Positions 1-5,654 of a DNA stretch of 6,336 nt are shown here, piece after piece. The stretch spans positions 1 through 6,336 of the forward strand of contig JAJXWE010000108.1 in the NCBI GenBank assembly GCA_021781775.1, read 5' to 3'. Within the stretch, counting starts at the first letter, position 1; the number at the start of each line of letters is the position of its first letter. This DNA comes from Pseudomonadota bacterium. GTDB lineage: Bacteria > Pseudomonadota > Gammaproteobacteria > Steroidobacterales > Steroidobacteraceae. The translations under genes and the position numbers were made by a program. The notes below the pieces were generated by a model that had not been told where the DNA came from, did not search any database, and saw nothing but the letters and a program-made list of their open reading frames with translations.

Positions 1-1
1 G

Positions 2-514
2 AAGAAGAATTCCAACCTCGCGATTGTCCTGACACGCATCCGCGACTTGGCGCGCGATGGACTCGCCGATGCGCGCCGCTCGGTGATGGCGCTGCGCCTC
101 GACCAGACGCGCCGCACGGGACTCGAACTCGCACTGCGTCAGCTCGCGGAACGCTCCACCGTCCCGGGCGGGGTGACCTGCACGTTCGTCGGCGATGAGA
201 TCAACACCGGCCTGAAACCCGAGCAGGAGCATGAGCTGCTGCGCATCGCGCAGGAGGCGGTCAGCAACGCGGTGCGTCACGCCCGTCCGAGCACGATCCG
301 CATCACGCTGACGGACGACGACACGCACTGGGTGATGGCCATCGAGGACAATGGTCTCGGCATGGGCCAGAGCCCCGAGCGGCACGAGCGCCAGGGATTT
401 GGCCTGAGCAGCATGCGCCAGCGCGCCACGGACATCGGCGGCGAGTGGCGCATCGAGAGCCGCCCCGGGTCCGGGACCCGCGTGAGCGTGCGCATGCAGA
501 AACGGAGATCGTGA
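2..514 (+). CDS. NarL/DegS-type sensor histidine kinase, C-terminal part (5' truncated)
   Basis: The frame is open from the left edge, so the gene begins outside the window and only 170 C-terminal residues are seen. They cover the end of a HisKA_3 dimerisation helix (about residues 10-32, ending ADARRSVMALR) and then a HATPase_c domain. This has an N-box near 81-94 (RIAQEAVSNAVRHA), a G1 box DNGLGM at 116-121 and a G2 box GFGLSSM at 132-138. The phosphoacceptor histidine should lie a few dozen residues upstream and is not visible, and neither is any sensor or membrane part. Kinases of this family autophosphorylate and pass phosphate to a NarL/FixJ-type regulator, which is exactly the next gene; the two overlap by one base (TGATG), implying translational coupling and a cognate pair. 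The stimulus is unknown. An internal TTG at 47 could be called as a start but would cut the dimerisation helix, so it is not real. Confidence 0.93.
   Translation, partial: KKNSNLAIVLTRIRDLARDGLADARRSVMALRLDQTRRTGLELALRQLAERSTVPGGVTCTFVGDEINTGLKPEQEHELLRIAQEAVSNAVRHARPSTIRITLTDDDTHWVMAIEDNGLGMGQSPERHERQGFGLSSMRQRATDIGGEWRIESRPGSGTRVSVRMQKRRS
504..507 (+). promoter_or_regulatory. Ribosome binding site (GGAG) for the LuxR-type regulator
   Basis: GGAG lies six bases before the ATG at 514, inside the end of the kinase gene. It selects the ATG at 514 over the longer in-frame reading that begins at 445 and over the GTG at 511. Confidence 0.6.
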
Positions 515-1149
515 TGGCGGCCGAGATGCGCAAGAAAATCCGGGTCATCCTCGCGGACGACCACCCGGTGGTCCGCGACGGACTCGCGGCGATGGTCAAC
601 CAGCAGTCGGACATGGAGGTGGTCGCCGAGGCCGGCGACGGCGATGCGGCGCTCGCGCTCTACGAGCAGCATCGCCCGGATGTGCTGGTGCTCGACCTGC
701 GCATGCCCAAGCGCGACGGACTCGCCGTCGTACAGCGCATCATGGAGATCAATCCCAAGGCGCGCCTGCTCATCATGACCACCTACGACGGCGATGAGGA
801 CATCTTCCAGTGCCTCTCGCACGGCGCCAAAGGATACATCCTGAAGGATGCGCCCCGACCGGAGATCCTCTCGGCGATCCGCGCCGTGAGCGAGGACCGT
901 CCCTACACGTCCTCGACGGTCGCCGCCAAGGCGCTGCAGCGCATGGCCAAGCCCAGCCTCACCGAGCGTGAGCTCGACGTGCTGGAGCTGGTCGCACAGG
1001 GCCGCAGCAACAAGGACATCGCGCGCCGGCTCTCGATCACCGAAGGCACGGCCAAGACCCACGTGAAGTCGATCCTCACCAAGCTCGATGCCATCAGTCG
1101 GACCGAGGCGGTGGCCGTGGCGCACAAGCGCGGGCTGATCCGCCTGTAA
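514..1149 (+). CDS. NarL/FixJ-family response regulator (receiver + LuxR HTH)
   Basis: A 211-residue transcription factor of normal length for the family. The receiver domain (about 9-125) has the acidic pair D15/D16, phosphoacceptor D61 in VLDLRMP, the switch threonine at 89/90 and K111 in YILKDA. A linker leads to a LuxR-type helix-turn-helix at about 147-211, with the signature LTERELDVLELVAQGRSNKD followed by a recognition region containing EGTAKTHV. All key phosphorelay residues are present, so it should be a working phosphorylation-dependent regulator, very likely activated by the upstream kinase, whose stop codon it overlaps. The start at 514 is chosen for its ribosome site and because the receiver begins a few residues later. 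Target genes cannot be read from the sequence. The gap to hemA is short and has no convincing terminator, so read-through into the hem genes is possible, but no functional link is shown. Confidence 0.96.
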   Translation: MAAEMRKKIRVILADDHPVVRDGLAAMVNQQSDMEVVAEAGDGDAALALYEQHRPDVLVLDLRMPKRDGLAVVQRIMEINPKARLLIMTTYDGDEDIFQCLSHGAKGYILKDAPRPEILSAIRAVSEDRPYTSSTVAAKALQRMAKPSLTERELDVLELVAQGRSNKDIARRLSITEGTAKTHVKSILTKLDAISRTEAVAVAHKRGLIRL

Positions 1150-1191
1150 CGCCCAGCGCAGCGGAGGAGCCCCGGACGGGCGAGCACGCGG

Positions 1192-1207
1192 TGACCGTTC
1201 TGTGACA
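1192..1207 (+). promoter_or_regulatory. Putative hem-box-like operator upstream of hemA (TGACC-N6-TGACA)
   Basis: Two pentamers, TGACC (1192-1196) and TGACA (1203-1207), are separated by exactly six bases, giving an 11-base period of about one helical turn. This is the usual geometry for tandem binding of OmpR/PhoB-type regulators. The repeat extends one base upstream, since both copies are preceded by G (GTGAC twice). From memory, the Leptospira regulator HemR recognises TGACA-N6-TGACA at hemA; here 9 of 10 defined bases match. It lies in the only intergenic gap, 33 bases before the hemA ATG, and an OmpR-type regulator is encoded downstream in the same hem cluster. No clear -35/-10 pair is visible; AATCGT at 1220-1225 is only a weak -10 candidate. 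The function is inferred. Confidence 0.5.
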
Positions 1208-1240
1208 CCTCGCGCAGCCAATCGTGGTGTCCTTGATTCC

Positions 1241-2548
1241 ATGGAACAGATCGGCGTCGTCGGACTCTCCTACCGGCACGCGGGCGTGGAGGACGTCGCC
1301 CGCCTGTCGATCGACCGGGCGCATCTGACCGAGCGCCTGCCGGCGCTGCGTGAAGCGCTCGGCGTGGCCGAGCTGCTCTACCTGGGCACCTGCAACCGCG
1401 TGGAACTGCTCTACGCCACCGGCGACGGGCTGCCGGCCGGTGACCTGCGCGCCGAGGTGCTCGAGCAGCTCACCGGCCATGCCCCGCAGCCCGGGCACGC
1501 CCCGCGGCTGCTGCGCGCCTGGGCGGGCGAGTCGGCCATCGAGCACGTGCTGCTCGTGGCCTGCGGTCTCGATTCCGCGCAGGCCGGGGAGCGCGAAATC
1601 GCCTCCCAGCTGCGCCTCGCCTGGGAAGGCGCCCGCGAGGCCGGCACCTGCGGCCCGGTGCTGAACCGCCTGCTCGGCGAGGCGCTCGGCATGGCCAACC
1701 GCGTGCAGCGGCTGCGCTCGGACGTGCCCGCCCGCTCGCTGGCGGACCTCGCGGTCGAGCGCCTGCTGCGCCACCTCGGCGCGGTGCGCGCGCCGGTCGC
1801 GCTGGTCGGGGTCTCGCCCATGACCCGCCGCTGCGGGCTCGCCCTCGCCCGCGCCGAGGTGCCGCTGCTGATCGTCAACCGCACCGCCGCGCCCGCGGAG
1901 AGCTTCGCCGCCGAAGTCGGCGGCCGCGCCGTCGCGCTCGAGCAGTTCCGCGAGCGGCCGGACCCGGTCGCGGGCCTGGTGCTCGCCGCCGGCGGCGGCA
2001 CACCGGTGCTCGGAGAAGCGACACTCGAACGACTCACGGCGCTCGGCGGACATCGGCCGCTCGCCATCGACTTCGGCGTCCCGCCGAACCTCGACCCCGA
2101 CGCCGCTCGACGCACACGTGTCGAGCGGGTGGGCATGGACGAGTTAGTCCAGGCAGTCGAGGAGCAGCGCCTAGGCGAGCTGCTGCGCCTCGCGCCGGTG
2201 CGTGCGGCCATCGACGAACGGCTGACGCGCCTGCGCGCCGAGATGGCGAGCCGCGCCATCGGGCCGCGCCTCGCCGCGCTGCGCGAGACCTTCGAGCGCA
2301 TCGCGGCCGAGGAAGCCGAGCGCGCCCTGGGCACGCAGCTGCACACCCTCGACCCGGCGGAGCGTGATGCGGTGCGTCGCCTCACCGAGCGTCTCGCGCA
2401 CAGCCTCGTGCACCTGCCCATCTCGGGCCTGCGCGCGGCGGCCGCCCACACCACCCCGGACGTTCTCGAGACATTCTTCCGCGAAGCGCACCTCGGCCGG
2501 CGCGGCGTGAAGGACACCCCACCGGCTGAAGAACTCCCTACCCTATAG
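1241..2548 (+). CDS. hemA: Glutamyl-tRNA reductase (divergent)
   Basis: HemA reduces glutamyl-tRNA(Glu) with NADPH to glutamate-1-semialdehyde, the first committed step of C5-pathway tetrapyrrole synthesis in the cytosol. The product is 435 residues, normal for the family. The N-terminal catalytic domain has the nucleophile C51 in GTCNRVE, H102 in IEHVLLVACGLDS, and a GEREI motif at 116-120 where the family usually has GExQI. The NADPH domain has GVSPM at 190-194 instead of the usual GxGxM-type loop but keeps NRT at 213-215 and IDFGVPPNLDP at 276-286. A helical dimerisation domain follows from about 315, with HSLVHLPI at 387-394. The ATG at 1241 is chosen over the in-frame GTG at 1202 because homologues start just before this GLS-type strand and the GTG overlaps the putative operator. 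Neither start has a good Shine-Dalgarno sequence. The product should feed HemL, encoded three bases downstream. The changed motifs suggest a divergent lineage rather than decay, since the frame is intact. Confidence 0.9.
   Translation: MEQIGVVGLSYRHAGVEDVARLSIDRAHLTERLPALREALGVAELLYLGTCNRVELLYATGDGLPAGDLRAEVLEQLTGHAPQPGHAPRLLRAWAGESAIEHVLLVACGLDSAQAGEREIASQLRLAWEGAREAGTCGPVLNRLLGEALGMANRVQRLRSDVPARSLADLAVERLLRHLGAVRAPVALVGVSPMTRRCGLALARAEVPLLIVNRTAAPAESFAAEVGGRAVALEQFRERPDPVAGLVLAAGGGTPVLGEATLERLTALGGHRPLAIDFGVPPNLDPDAARRTRVERVGMDELVQAVEEQRLGELLRLAPVRAAIDERLTRLRAEMASRAIGPRLAALRETFERIAAEEAERALGTQLHTLDPAERDAVRRLTERLAHSLVHLPISGLRAAAAHTTPDVLETFFREAHLGRRGVKDTPPAEELPTL
2103..2128 (+). repeat. Inverted repeat / potential stem-loop inside hemA
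   Basis: CCGCTCGAC (2103-2111) is perfectly repeated in reverse complement as GTCGAGCGG (2120-2128). The arms extend inward by a G-U pair and a C-G pair, giving an 11-pair stem with a four-base ACAC loop. It lies in the coding sequence just after the IDFGVPPNLDP motif. There is no U-tract, so it is not a standard intrinsic terminator. It may be incidental in GC-rich coding DNA. Confidence 0.45.
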
Positions 2549-2551
2549 CCC

Positions 2552-3841
2552 ATGAGCCATCCCCATTCCGAGGCGCTTTACGCGCGTGCCCGCGCGGTCA
2601 TTCCCGGCGGTGTCAACTCACCCGTGCGGGCCTTCCGGGCCGTCGGCGGCACGCCCCTGTTCATCGCGCGCGGCGAGGGTCAGTTCCTCGTCGATGCCGA
2701 CGGGCGGCGCTACCTGGACTTCGTCGGCTCCTGGGGGCCGCTGATCCTCGGCCACGCCCACCCCGAGGTCATCGAAGCGATCAGCGCGGCGGCGGCGCAC
2801 GGCACCACGTTCGGCGCCCCGTGCGCCGGAGAAGTCGAGCTGGCCGAGCGTGTGGTGGCTGCCTATCCGGGAATCGAACAGGTGCGCTTCGTCTCCTCCG
2901 GCACCGAGGCGGTGATGAGCGCCATCCGCCTGGCGCGCGCGGTAACCGGGCGCGACCTGATCGTGAAGTTCTCCGGCTGCTACCACGGTCATGCCGATCA
3001 CCTGCTGGTGGCCGCCGGCTCGGGACTGGCCACCTTCGGTCGCCCATCCTCCGCCGGGGTTCCGGAGGCCTTCACCGGCTGCACGCGCGTCGTGCCGCTC
3101 GATGACGAGGCCGCGCTCGAGGAACTGTTCGCGGCCGAGGGTGCGCGGATCGCTGCGGTGGTCATCGAGCCGGTGCCTGCCAACCACGGCCTGCTGCCGC
3201 AGCGGCACGAGTTCCTGACGCGGCTGCGCATGCTGACGCGTGCGCACGGCGCACTGTTGATCTTCGACGAGGTGATCTCCGGCTTCCGTCTCGCCCGTGG
3301 CGGTGCGGCCGAGCGGCTCGGTATCCGGCCCGATCTCGCCACCTTCGGCAAGGTGATCGGGGGTGGGCTGCCGGTGGGCGCCTTCGCCGGCCCGCGGCAG
3401 CTCATGGCCCGGCTCGCGCCCGACGGGGACACCTACCAGGCCGGCACGCTCTCGGGCAATCCGGTGGCCATGGCTAGCGGCATTGCCACGCTCGATGCGC
3501 TCGCGCGCGGCAACGGCTGGCAGCGTCTCGAGACCCTCGGCGCCGAAGCCGAGGAAGCATTGCGCCCGGTGCTCGCGCGCGCGCCCTTCCCGGTGCACCT
3601 GGTGCGCGTCGGGTCGCTGTTCTGGCTGTCGCTGCACGAGGGTGGAGCACCGCGCACGGCCGTGCCGCTCGCCGCAGCGGCCAGCGCTCGCTACGGCCGG
3701 CTGTTCCATGCGCTGCTCGCGCAGGGAATCTACTTCCCGCCCTCGGCCTACGAGGCCTGCTTCCTGTCCCTCGCCCACCGGGACGTCGACCTGCAGACGC
3801 TCGCCCGAGGCCTCGAGCGCGCGCTCGCGACCGCCGCATGA
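2552..3841 (+). CDS. hemL: Glutamate-1-semialdehyde 2,1-aminomutase
   Basis: HemL converts glutamate-1-semialdehyde to 5-aminolevulinate using pyridoxal phosphate, directly after HemA; the two enzymes are thought to channel the unstable intermediate. The 429-residue protein is full length for this class-III aminotransferase-fold family. Hallmarks include the N-terminal signature IPGGVNSPVRAF (17-28), the cofactor phosphate-binding SSGTEA (115-120), SGCYHGH (141-147), the mobile gating loop around GSGLATFGRPSSAGVP (156-171), the cofactor-ring aspartate D239 in IFDEVISGFR, and the Schiff-base lysine K267 in TFGKVIGGGLPVGAF. The C-terminal EACFLS (401-406) is also typical. It starts three bases after the hemA stop with no strong ribosome site of its own, so translation is probably coupled to hemA. 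Its stop overlaps the next gene's ATG by four bases. Confidence 0.97.
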   Translation: MSHPHSEALYARARAVIPGGVNSPVRAFRAVGGTPLFIARGEGQFLVDADGRRYLDFVGSWGPLILGHAHPEVIEAISAAAAHGTTFGAPCAGEVELAERVVAAYPGIEQVRFVSSGTEAVMSAIRLARAVTGRDLIVKFSGCYHGHADHLLVAAGSGLATFGRPSSAGVPEAFTGCTRVVPLDDEAALEELFAAEGARIAAVVIEPVPANHGLLPQRHEFLTRLRMLTRAHGALLIFDEVISGFRLARGGAAERLGIRPDLATFGKVIGGGLPVGAFAGPRQLMARLAPDGDTYQAGTLSGNPVAMASGIATLDALARGNGWQRLETLGAEAEEALRPVLARAPFPVHLVRVGSLFWLSLHEGGAPRTAVPLAAAASARYGRLFHALLAQGIYFPPSAYEACFLSLAHRDVDLQTLARGLERALATAA

Positions 3842-4932
3842 CGCCACGCCCGGCCAAGGCTCCGCGCATCCTGCAGATCACCGTCATGGTGCTCGTGCTC
3901 GTGTGCACCGTGCAGGTCGGTTGGTGGATCTACGACCAACACCGCTACGCGGTGGAGAAGGTCGCCGAGCTGCAGCGCGCCTACCGGCACCAGGCGGCCG
4001 CGGCGCGCGCCCTGCTCTTGGCCGGCGTGCCGGTGGCGCGCGTGCAGGCGCTGTTGCCGGCGGTGGAGCTGACACCGGACGGCGCGCGCCCGAGCCCCGC
4101 GGCCGAGCAGAGACTGCTGCGCGAGGAGCACCTGCGCATCGTGCAGTACGCGTGGGAGGGAGCGTTCTTTCTGCTGGCGCTGCTTGCCTGCATCGTGGTG
4201 ATCGCGCGCGCGCTGCATGCCGAGGCACTGGTGATGATCGAGCAGGACAACTTCCTCGCGATGGTCTCGCACCAGTTCAAGACCCCGCTCGCGAGCCTGC
4301 AGCTCTCGCTCGAGACTCTCGCGCTGCGCCCCGCCTCCGCCGAACGGACGCGCGTGCTCACCGAGCGGATGCTTGCCGACCTGGCGCGCATGGAGGGAAT
4401 GGTCAGCCGGATTCTCGAGAGTGCCCGTCTCGACCGCGGCCGTGTCGAGCTGCGCCACGAGCCGGTCGACCTGGCGAGCGCGGTGCGCCGCGCCAGCGCC
4501 TCGGCCGAGGAGCACGCCGCACGGGCGCACATCGCGATCACGGTCGACGTTGACCCGACGCTGGTCGTGCTCGCCGATCCGCTCGCCCTCGACGTGATTC
4601 TGCGTAACCTGCTCGACAACGCCCTCGCGGCGGTCGCCCCGGTCGGCGGCGGGCGCATCGAGTTCAGCGGGCGGCGCGGCGAGGGGACGGTGGAGCTGGC
4701 GGTTCGCGACACCGGCGTCGGCTTCCGACGCGCCGACGCGACACGCCTGTTCGAGAAGTTCACGCGCTTGCAGCCCGGCGGGGGCAGCTACCACGGCACC
4801 GGGCTCGGCCTCTACATCGTGCGTCGCCTGATGCACCTGATGGGCGGTCGGGTGAGCGCCGAGAGCGGCGGGGCCGGCCAGGGCGCGCGCTTCGTGCTGA
4901 CGTGGCAGGCTGCGCCGGCGGAGCCGGCATGA
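3838..4932 (+). CDS. Membrane sensor histidine kinase, HemK-like (HemKR-type system)
   Basis: A 364-residue inner-membrane kinase. Transmembrane segments lie at about residues 11-32 and 107-125 and enclose a small, mostly helical, probably periplasmic region of about 75 residues with no recognisable sensor domain. The cytoplasmic part has a HisKA domain with phosphoacceptor H145 in MVSHQFKTPLASLQ, an N-box NLLDNALAAV (257-266), a G1 box DTGVGF (291-296), the F-box LFEKFTR (304-310) and a G2 box GTGLGLYIVRRL (320-331). All catalytic motifs are intact. The gene is locked between hemL and a response-regulator gene by ATGA overlaps on both sides. By position and family it resembles HemK of Leptospira, which sits in the hem locus next to hemL; that name is unrelated to the methyltransferase sometimes called HemK (PrmC). 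The signal is unknown: heme, a precursor, iron or oxygen are all conceivable. The kinase call is very secure; the HemK role is inferred. Confidence 0.95.
   Translation: MTPRPAKAPRILQITVMVLVLVCTVQVGWWIYDQHRYAVEKVAELQRAYRHQAAAARALLLAGVPVARVQALLPAVELTPDGARPSPAAEQRLLREEHLRIVQYAWEGAFFLLALLACIVVIARALHAEALVMIEQDNFLAMVSHQFKTPLASLQLSLETLALRPASAERTRVLTERMLADLARMEGMVSRILESARLDRGRVELRHEPVDLASAVRRASASAEEHAARAHIAITVDVDPTLVVLADPLALDVILRNLLDNALAAVAPVGGGRIEFSGRRGEGTVELAVRDTGVGFRRADATRLFEKFTRLQPGGGSYHGTGLGLYIVRRLMHLMGGRVSAESGGAGQGARFVLTWQAAPAEPA
4920..4923 (+). promoter_or_regulatory. Ribosome binding site (GGAG) for the OmpR-type regulator
   Basis: GGAG lies five bases before the ATG at 4929, within the last codons of the kinase gene. 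It supports 4929 as the start rather than the in-frame GTG at 4902, which would add nine residues before the receiver. Confidence 0.6.
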
Positions 4933-5654
4933 GCGTCGCGGACGAGCCGCAGCGGCGCATCCTGGTGGTCGAGGACGATCCGCACCTCGCCGCCGGCGTG
5001 ACCGAGAACCTGCGTGCCGAGGGCTACACGGTCGAGCGGGTGGGCGACGGGCGCGCGGCGCTCGAGGCGCTCGTCGGCGCCGCCTACGGTCTGGTGCTGC
5101 TCGATGTGATGCTGCCCGAGCTCGACGGGTTCACCGTGTGCCGCACCCTGCGCGAGCGCGGCGACAACACCCCGGTGTTGTTTCTTACCGCGCGCGGGGA
5201 TCCGGCCGACCGGGTGCGGGGCCTGGAGGCAGGCGGCGATGACTATCTGCCCAAGCCCTTTCACCTCAAGGAGCTGCTGCTGCGCGTGCGGGCCATCCTG
5301 CGTCGCTGGGACTGGTACCACAGCGCCGCGGCCGAGACCGCCGTGCTGCGCTTCGGGGAGAACGAGGTGGACTTCCGCGCCTTCCGGGCTCGTGCCTGGA
5401 ACGGTCTCACCCAGGAGCTCACCGAGAAGGAGGCGATGATCCTGAAGGTGCTGGCCGAGCACCCCGGTGAGATCGTCTCGCGCGAGGACCTGCTCGAGCG
5501 CGTCTGGGGCTACGACGTGTTTCCTTCCACGCGCACCGTCGACAACTTCATCCTGCGGCTGCGGCGTCGCTTCGAGCGCGACCCGGCCAACCCACGCCAC
5601 TTCCTGACCGTGTGGGGCGTGGGCTACCGCTTTCTGGTCGAGGCCGAATCATGA
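4929..5654 (+). CDS. OmpR/PhoB-family response regulator, HemR-like
   Basis: A 241-residue two-domain transcription factor of standard length. The receiver domain (about 10-124) has acidic residues E15/D16/D17, phosphoacceptor D59 in VLLDVMLPELDG, switch T87 in LFLTARGD and K109 in YLPKPF. The C-terminal winged-helix DNA-binding domain (about 137-237) has LTEKEAMILKVL (164-175), the recognition-helix region STRTVDNFILRLRRRFE (200-216) and the wing-end VGYRF (231-235). It overlaps the kinase upstream and hemC downstream by four bases each. As a member of this family it is expected to bind tandem direct repeats of roughly 11-base period, which is what lies upstream of hemA. The likely role is phosphorylation-dependent control of the hem operon, including its own gene, as HemR does in Leptospira. 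The regulator identity is certain; the target is inferred from context and the putative site. Confidence 0.96.
   Translation: MSVADEPQRRILVVEDDPHLAAGVTENLRAEGYTVERVGDGRAALEALVGAAYGLVLLDVMLPELDGFTVCRTLRERGDNTPVLFLTARGDPADRVRGLEAGGDDYLPKPFHLKELLLRVRAILRRWDWYHSAAAETAVLRFGENEVDFRAFRARAWNGLTQELTEKEAMILKVLAEHPGEIVSREDLLERVWGYDVFPSTRTVDNFILRLRRRFERDPANPRHFLTVWGVGYRFLVEAES
5640..5643 (+). promoter_or_regulatory. Ribosome binding site (GAGG) for hemC
   Basis: GAGG lies seven bases before the hemC ATG at 5651, inside the end of the regulator gene. It gives hemC its own initiation signal in addition to coupling through the ATGA overlap. Confidence 0.5.

Noticed and set aside
1169..1181. Small hairpin GCCC-CGGAC-GGGC after the LuxR-type regulator as a terminator
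   Set aside because: The stem has only four pairs and no T-tract follows, so it is not a credible intrinsic terminator.
1201..1216. TGTGA at 1201-1205 as a CRP/FNR-type half site
   Set aside because: The second half TCACA is absent at the required spacing; the direct-repeat reading TGACC-N6-TGACA explains the same bases better.
1411..2553. Long reverse-strand open frames, including 1411-2553, 2618-3847 and 3748-4836
   Set aside because: They lie opposite clear hemA, hemL and kinase genes, are rich in Arg/Ser/Ala/His as expected from GC-rich antisense frames, and show no recognisable domain.
3575..3586. Alternating CG runs (also near 4203-4212) as Z-DNA-forming or repeat elements
   Set aside because: They encode ordinary Ala/Arg-rich residues in GC-rich genes and are too short to claim a function.
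3363..4553. A + strand frame of 396 codons across the hemL/kinase junction
   Set aside because: It is an out-of-frame shadow of hemL and the kinase, both of which have complete family motifs; its low-complexity translation matches no family I know.
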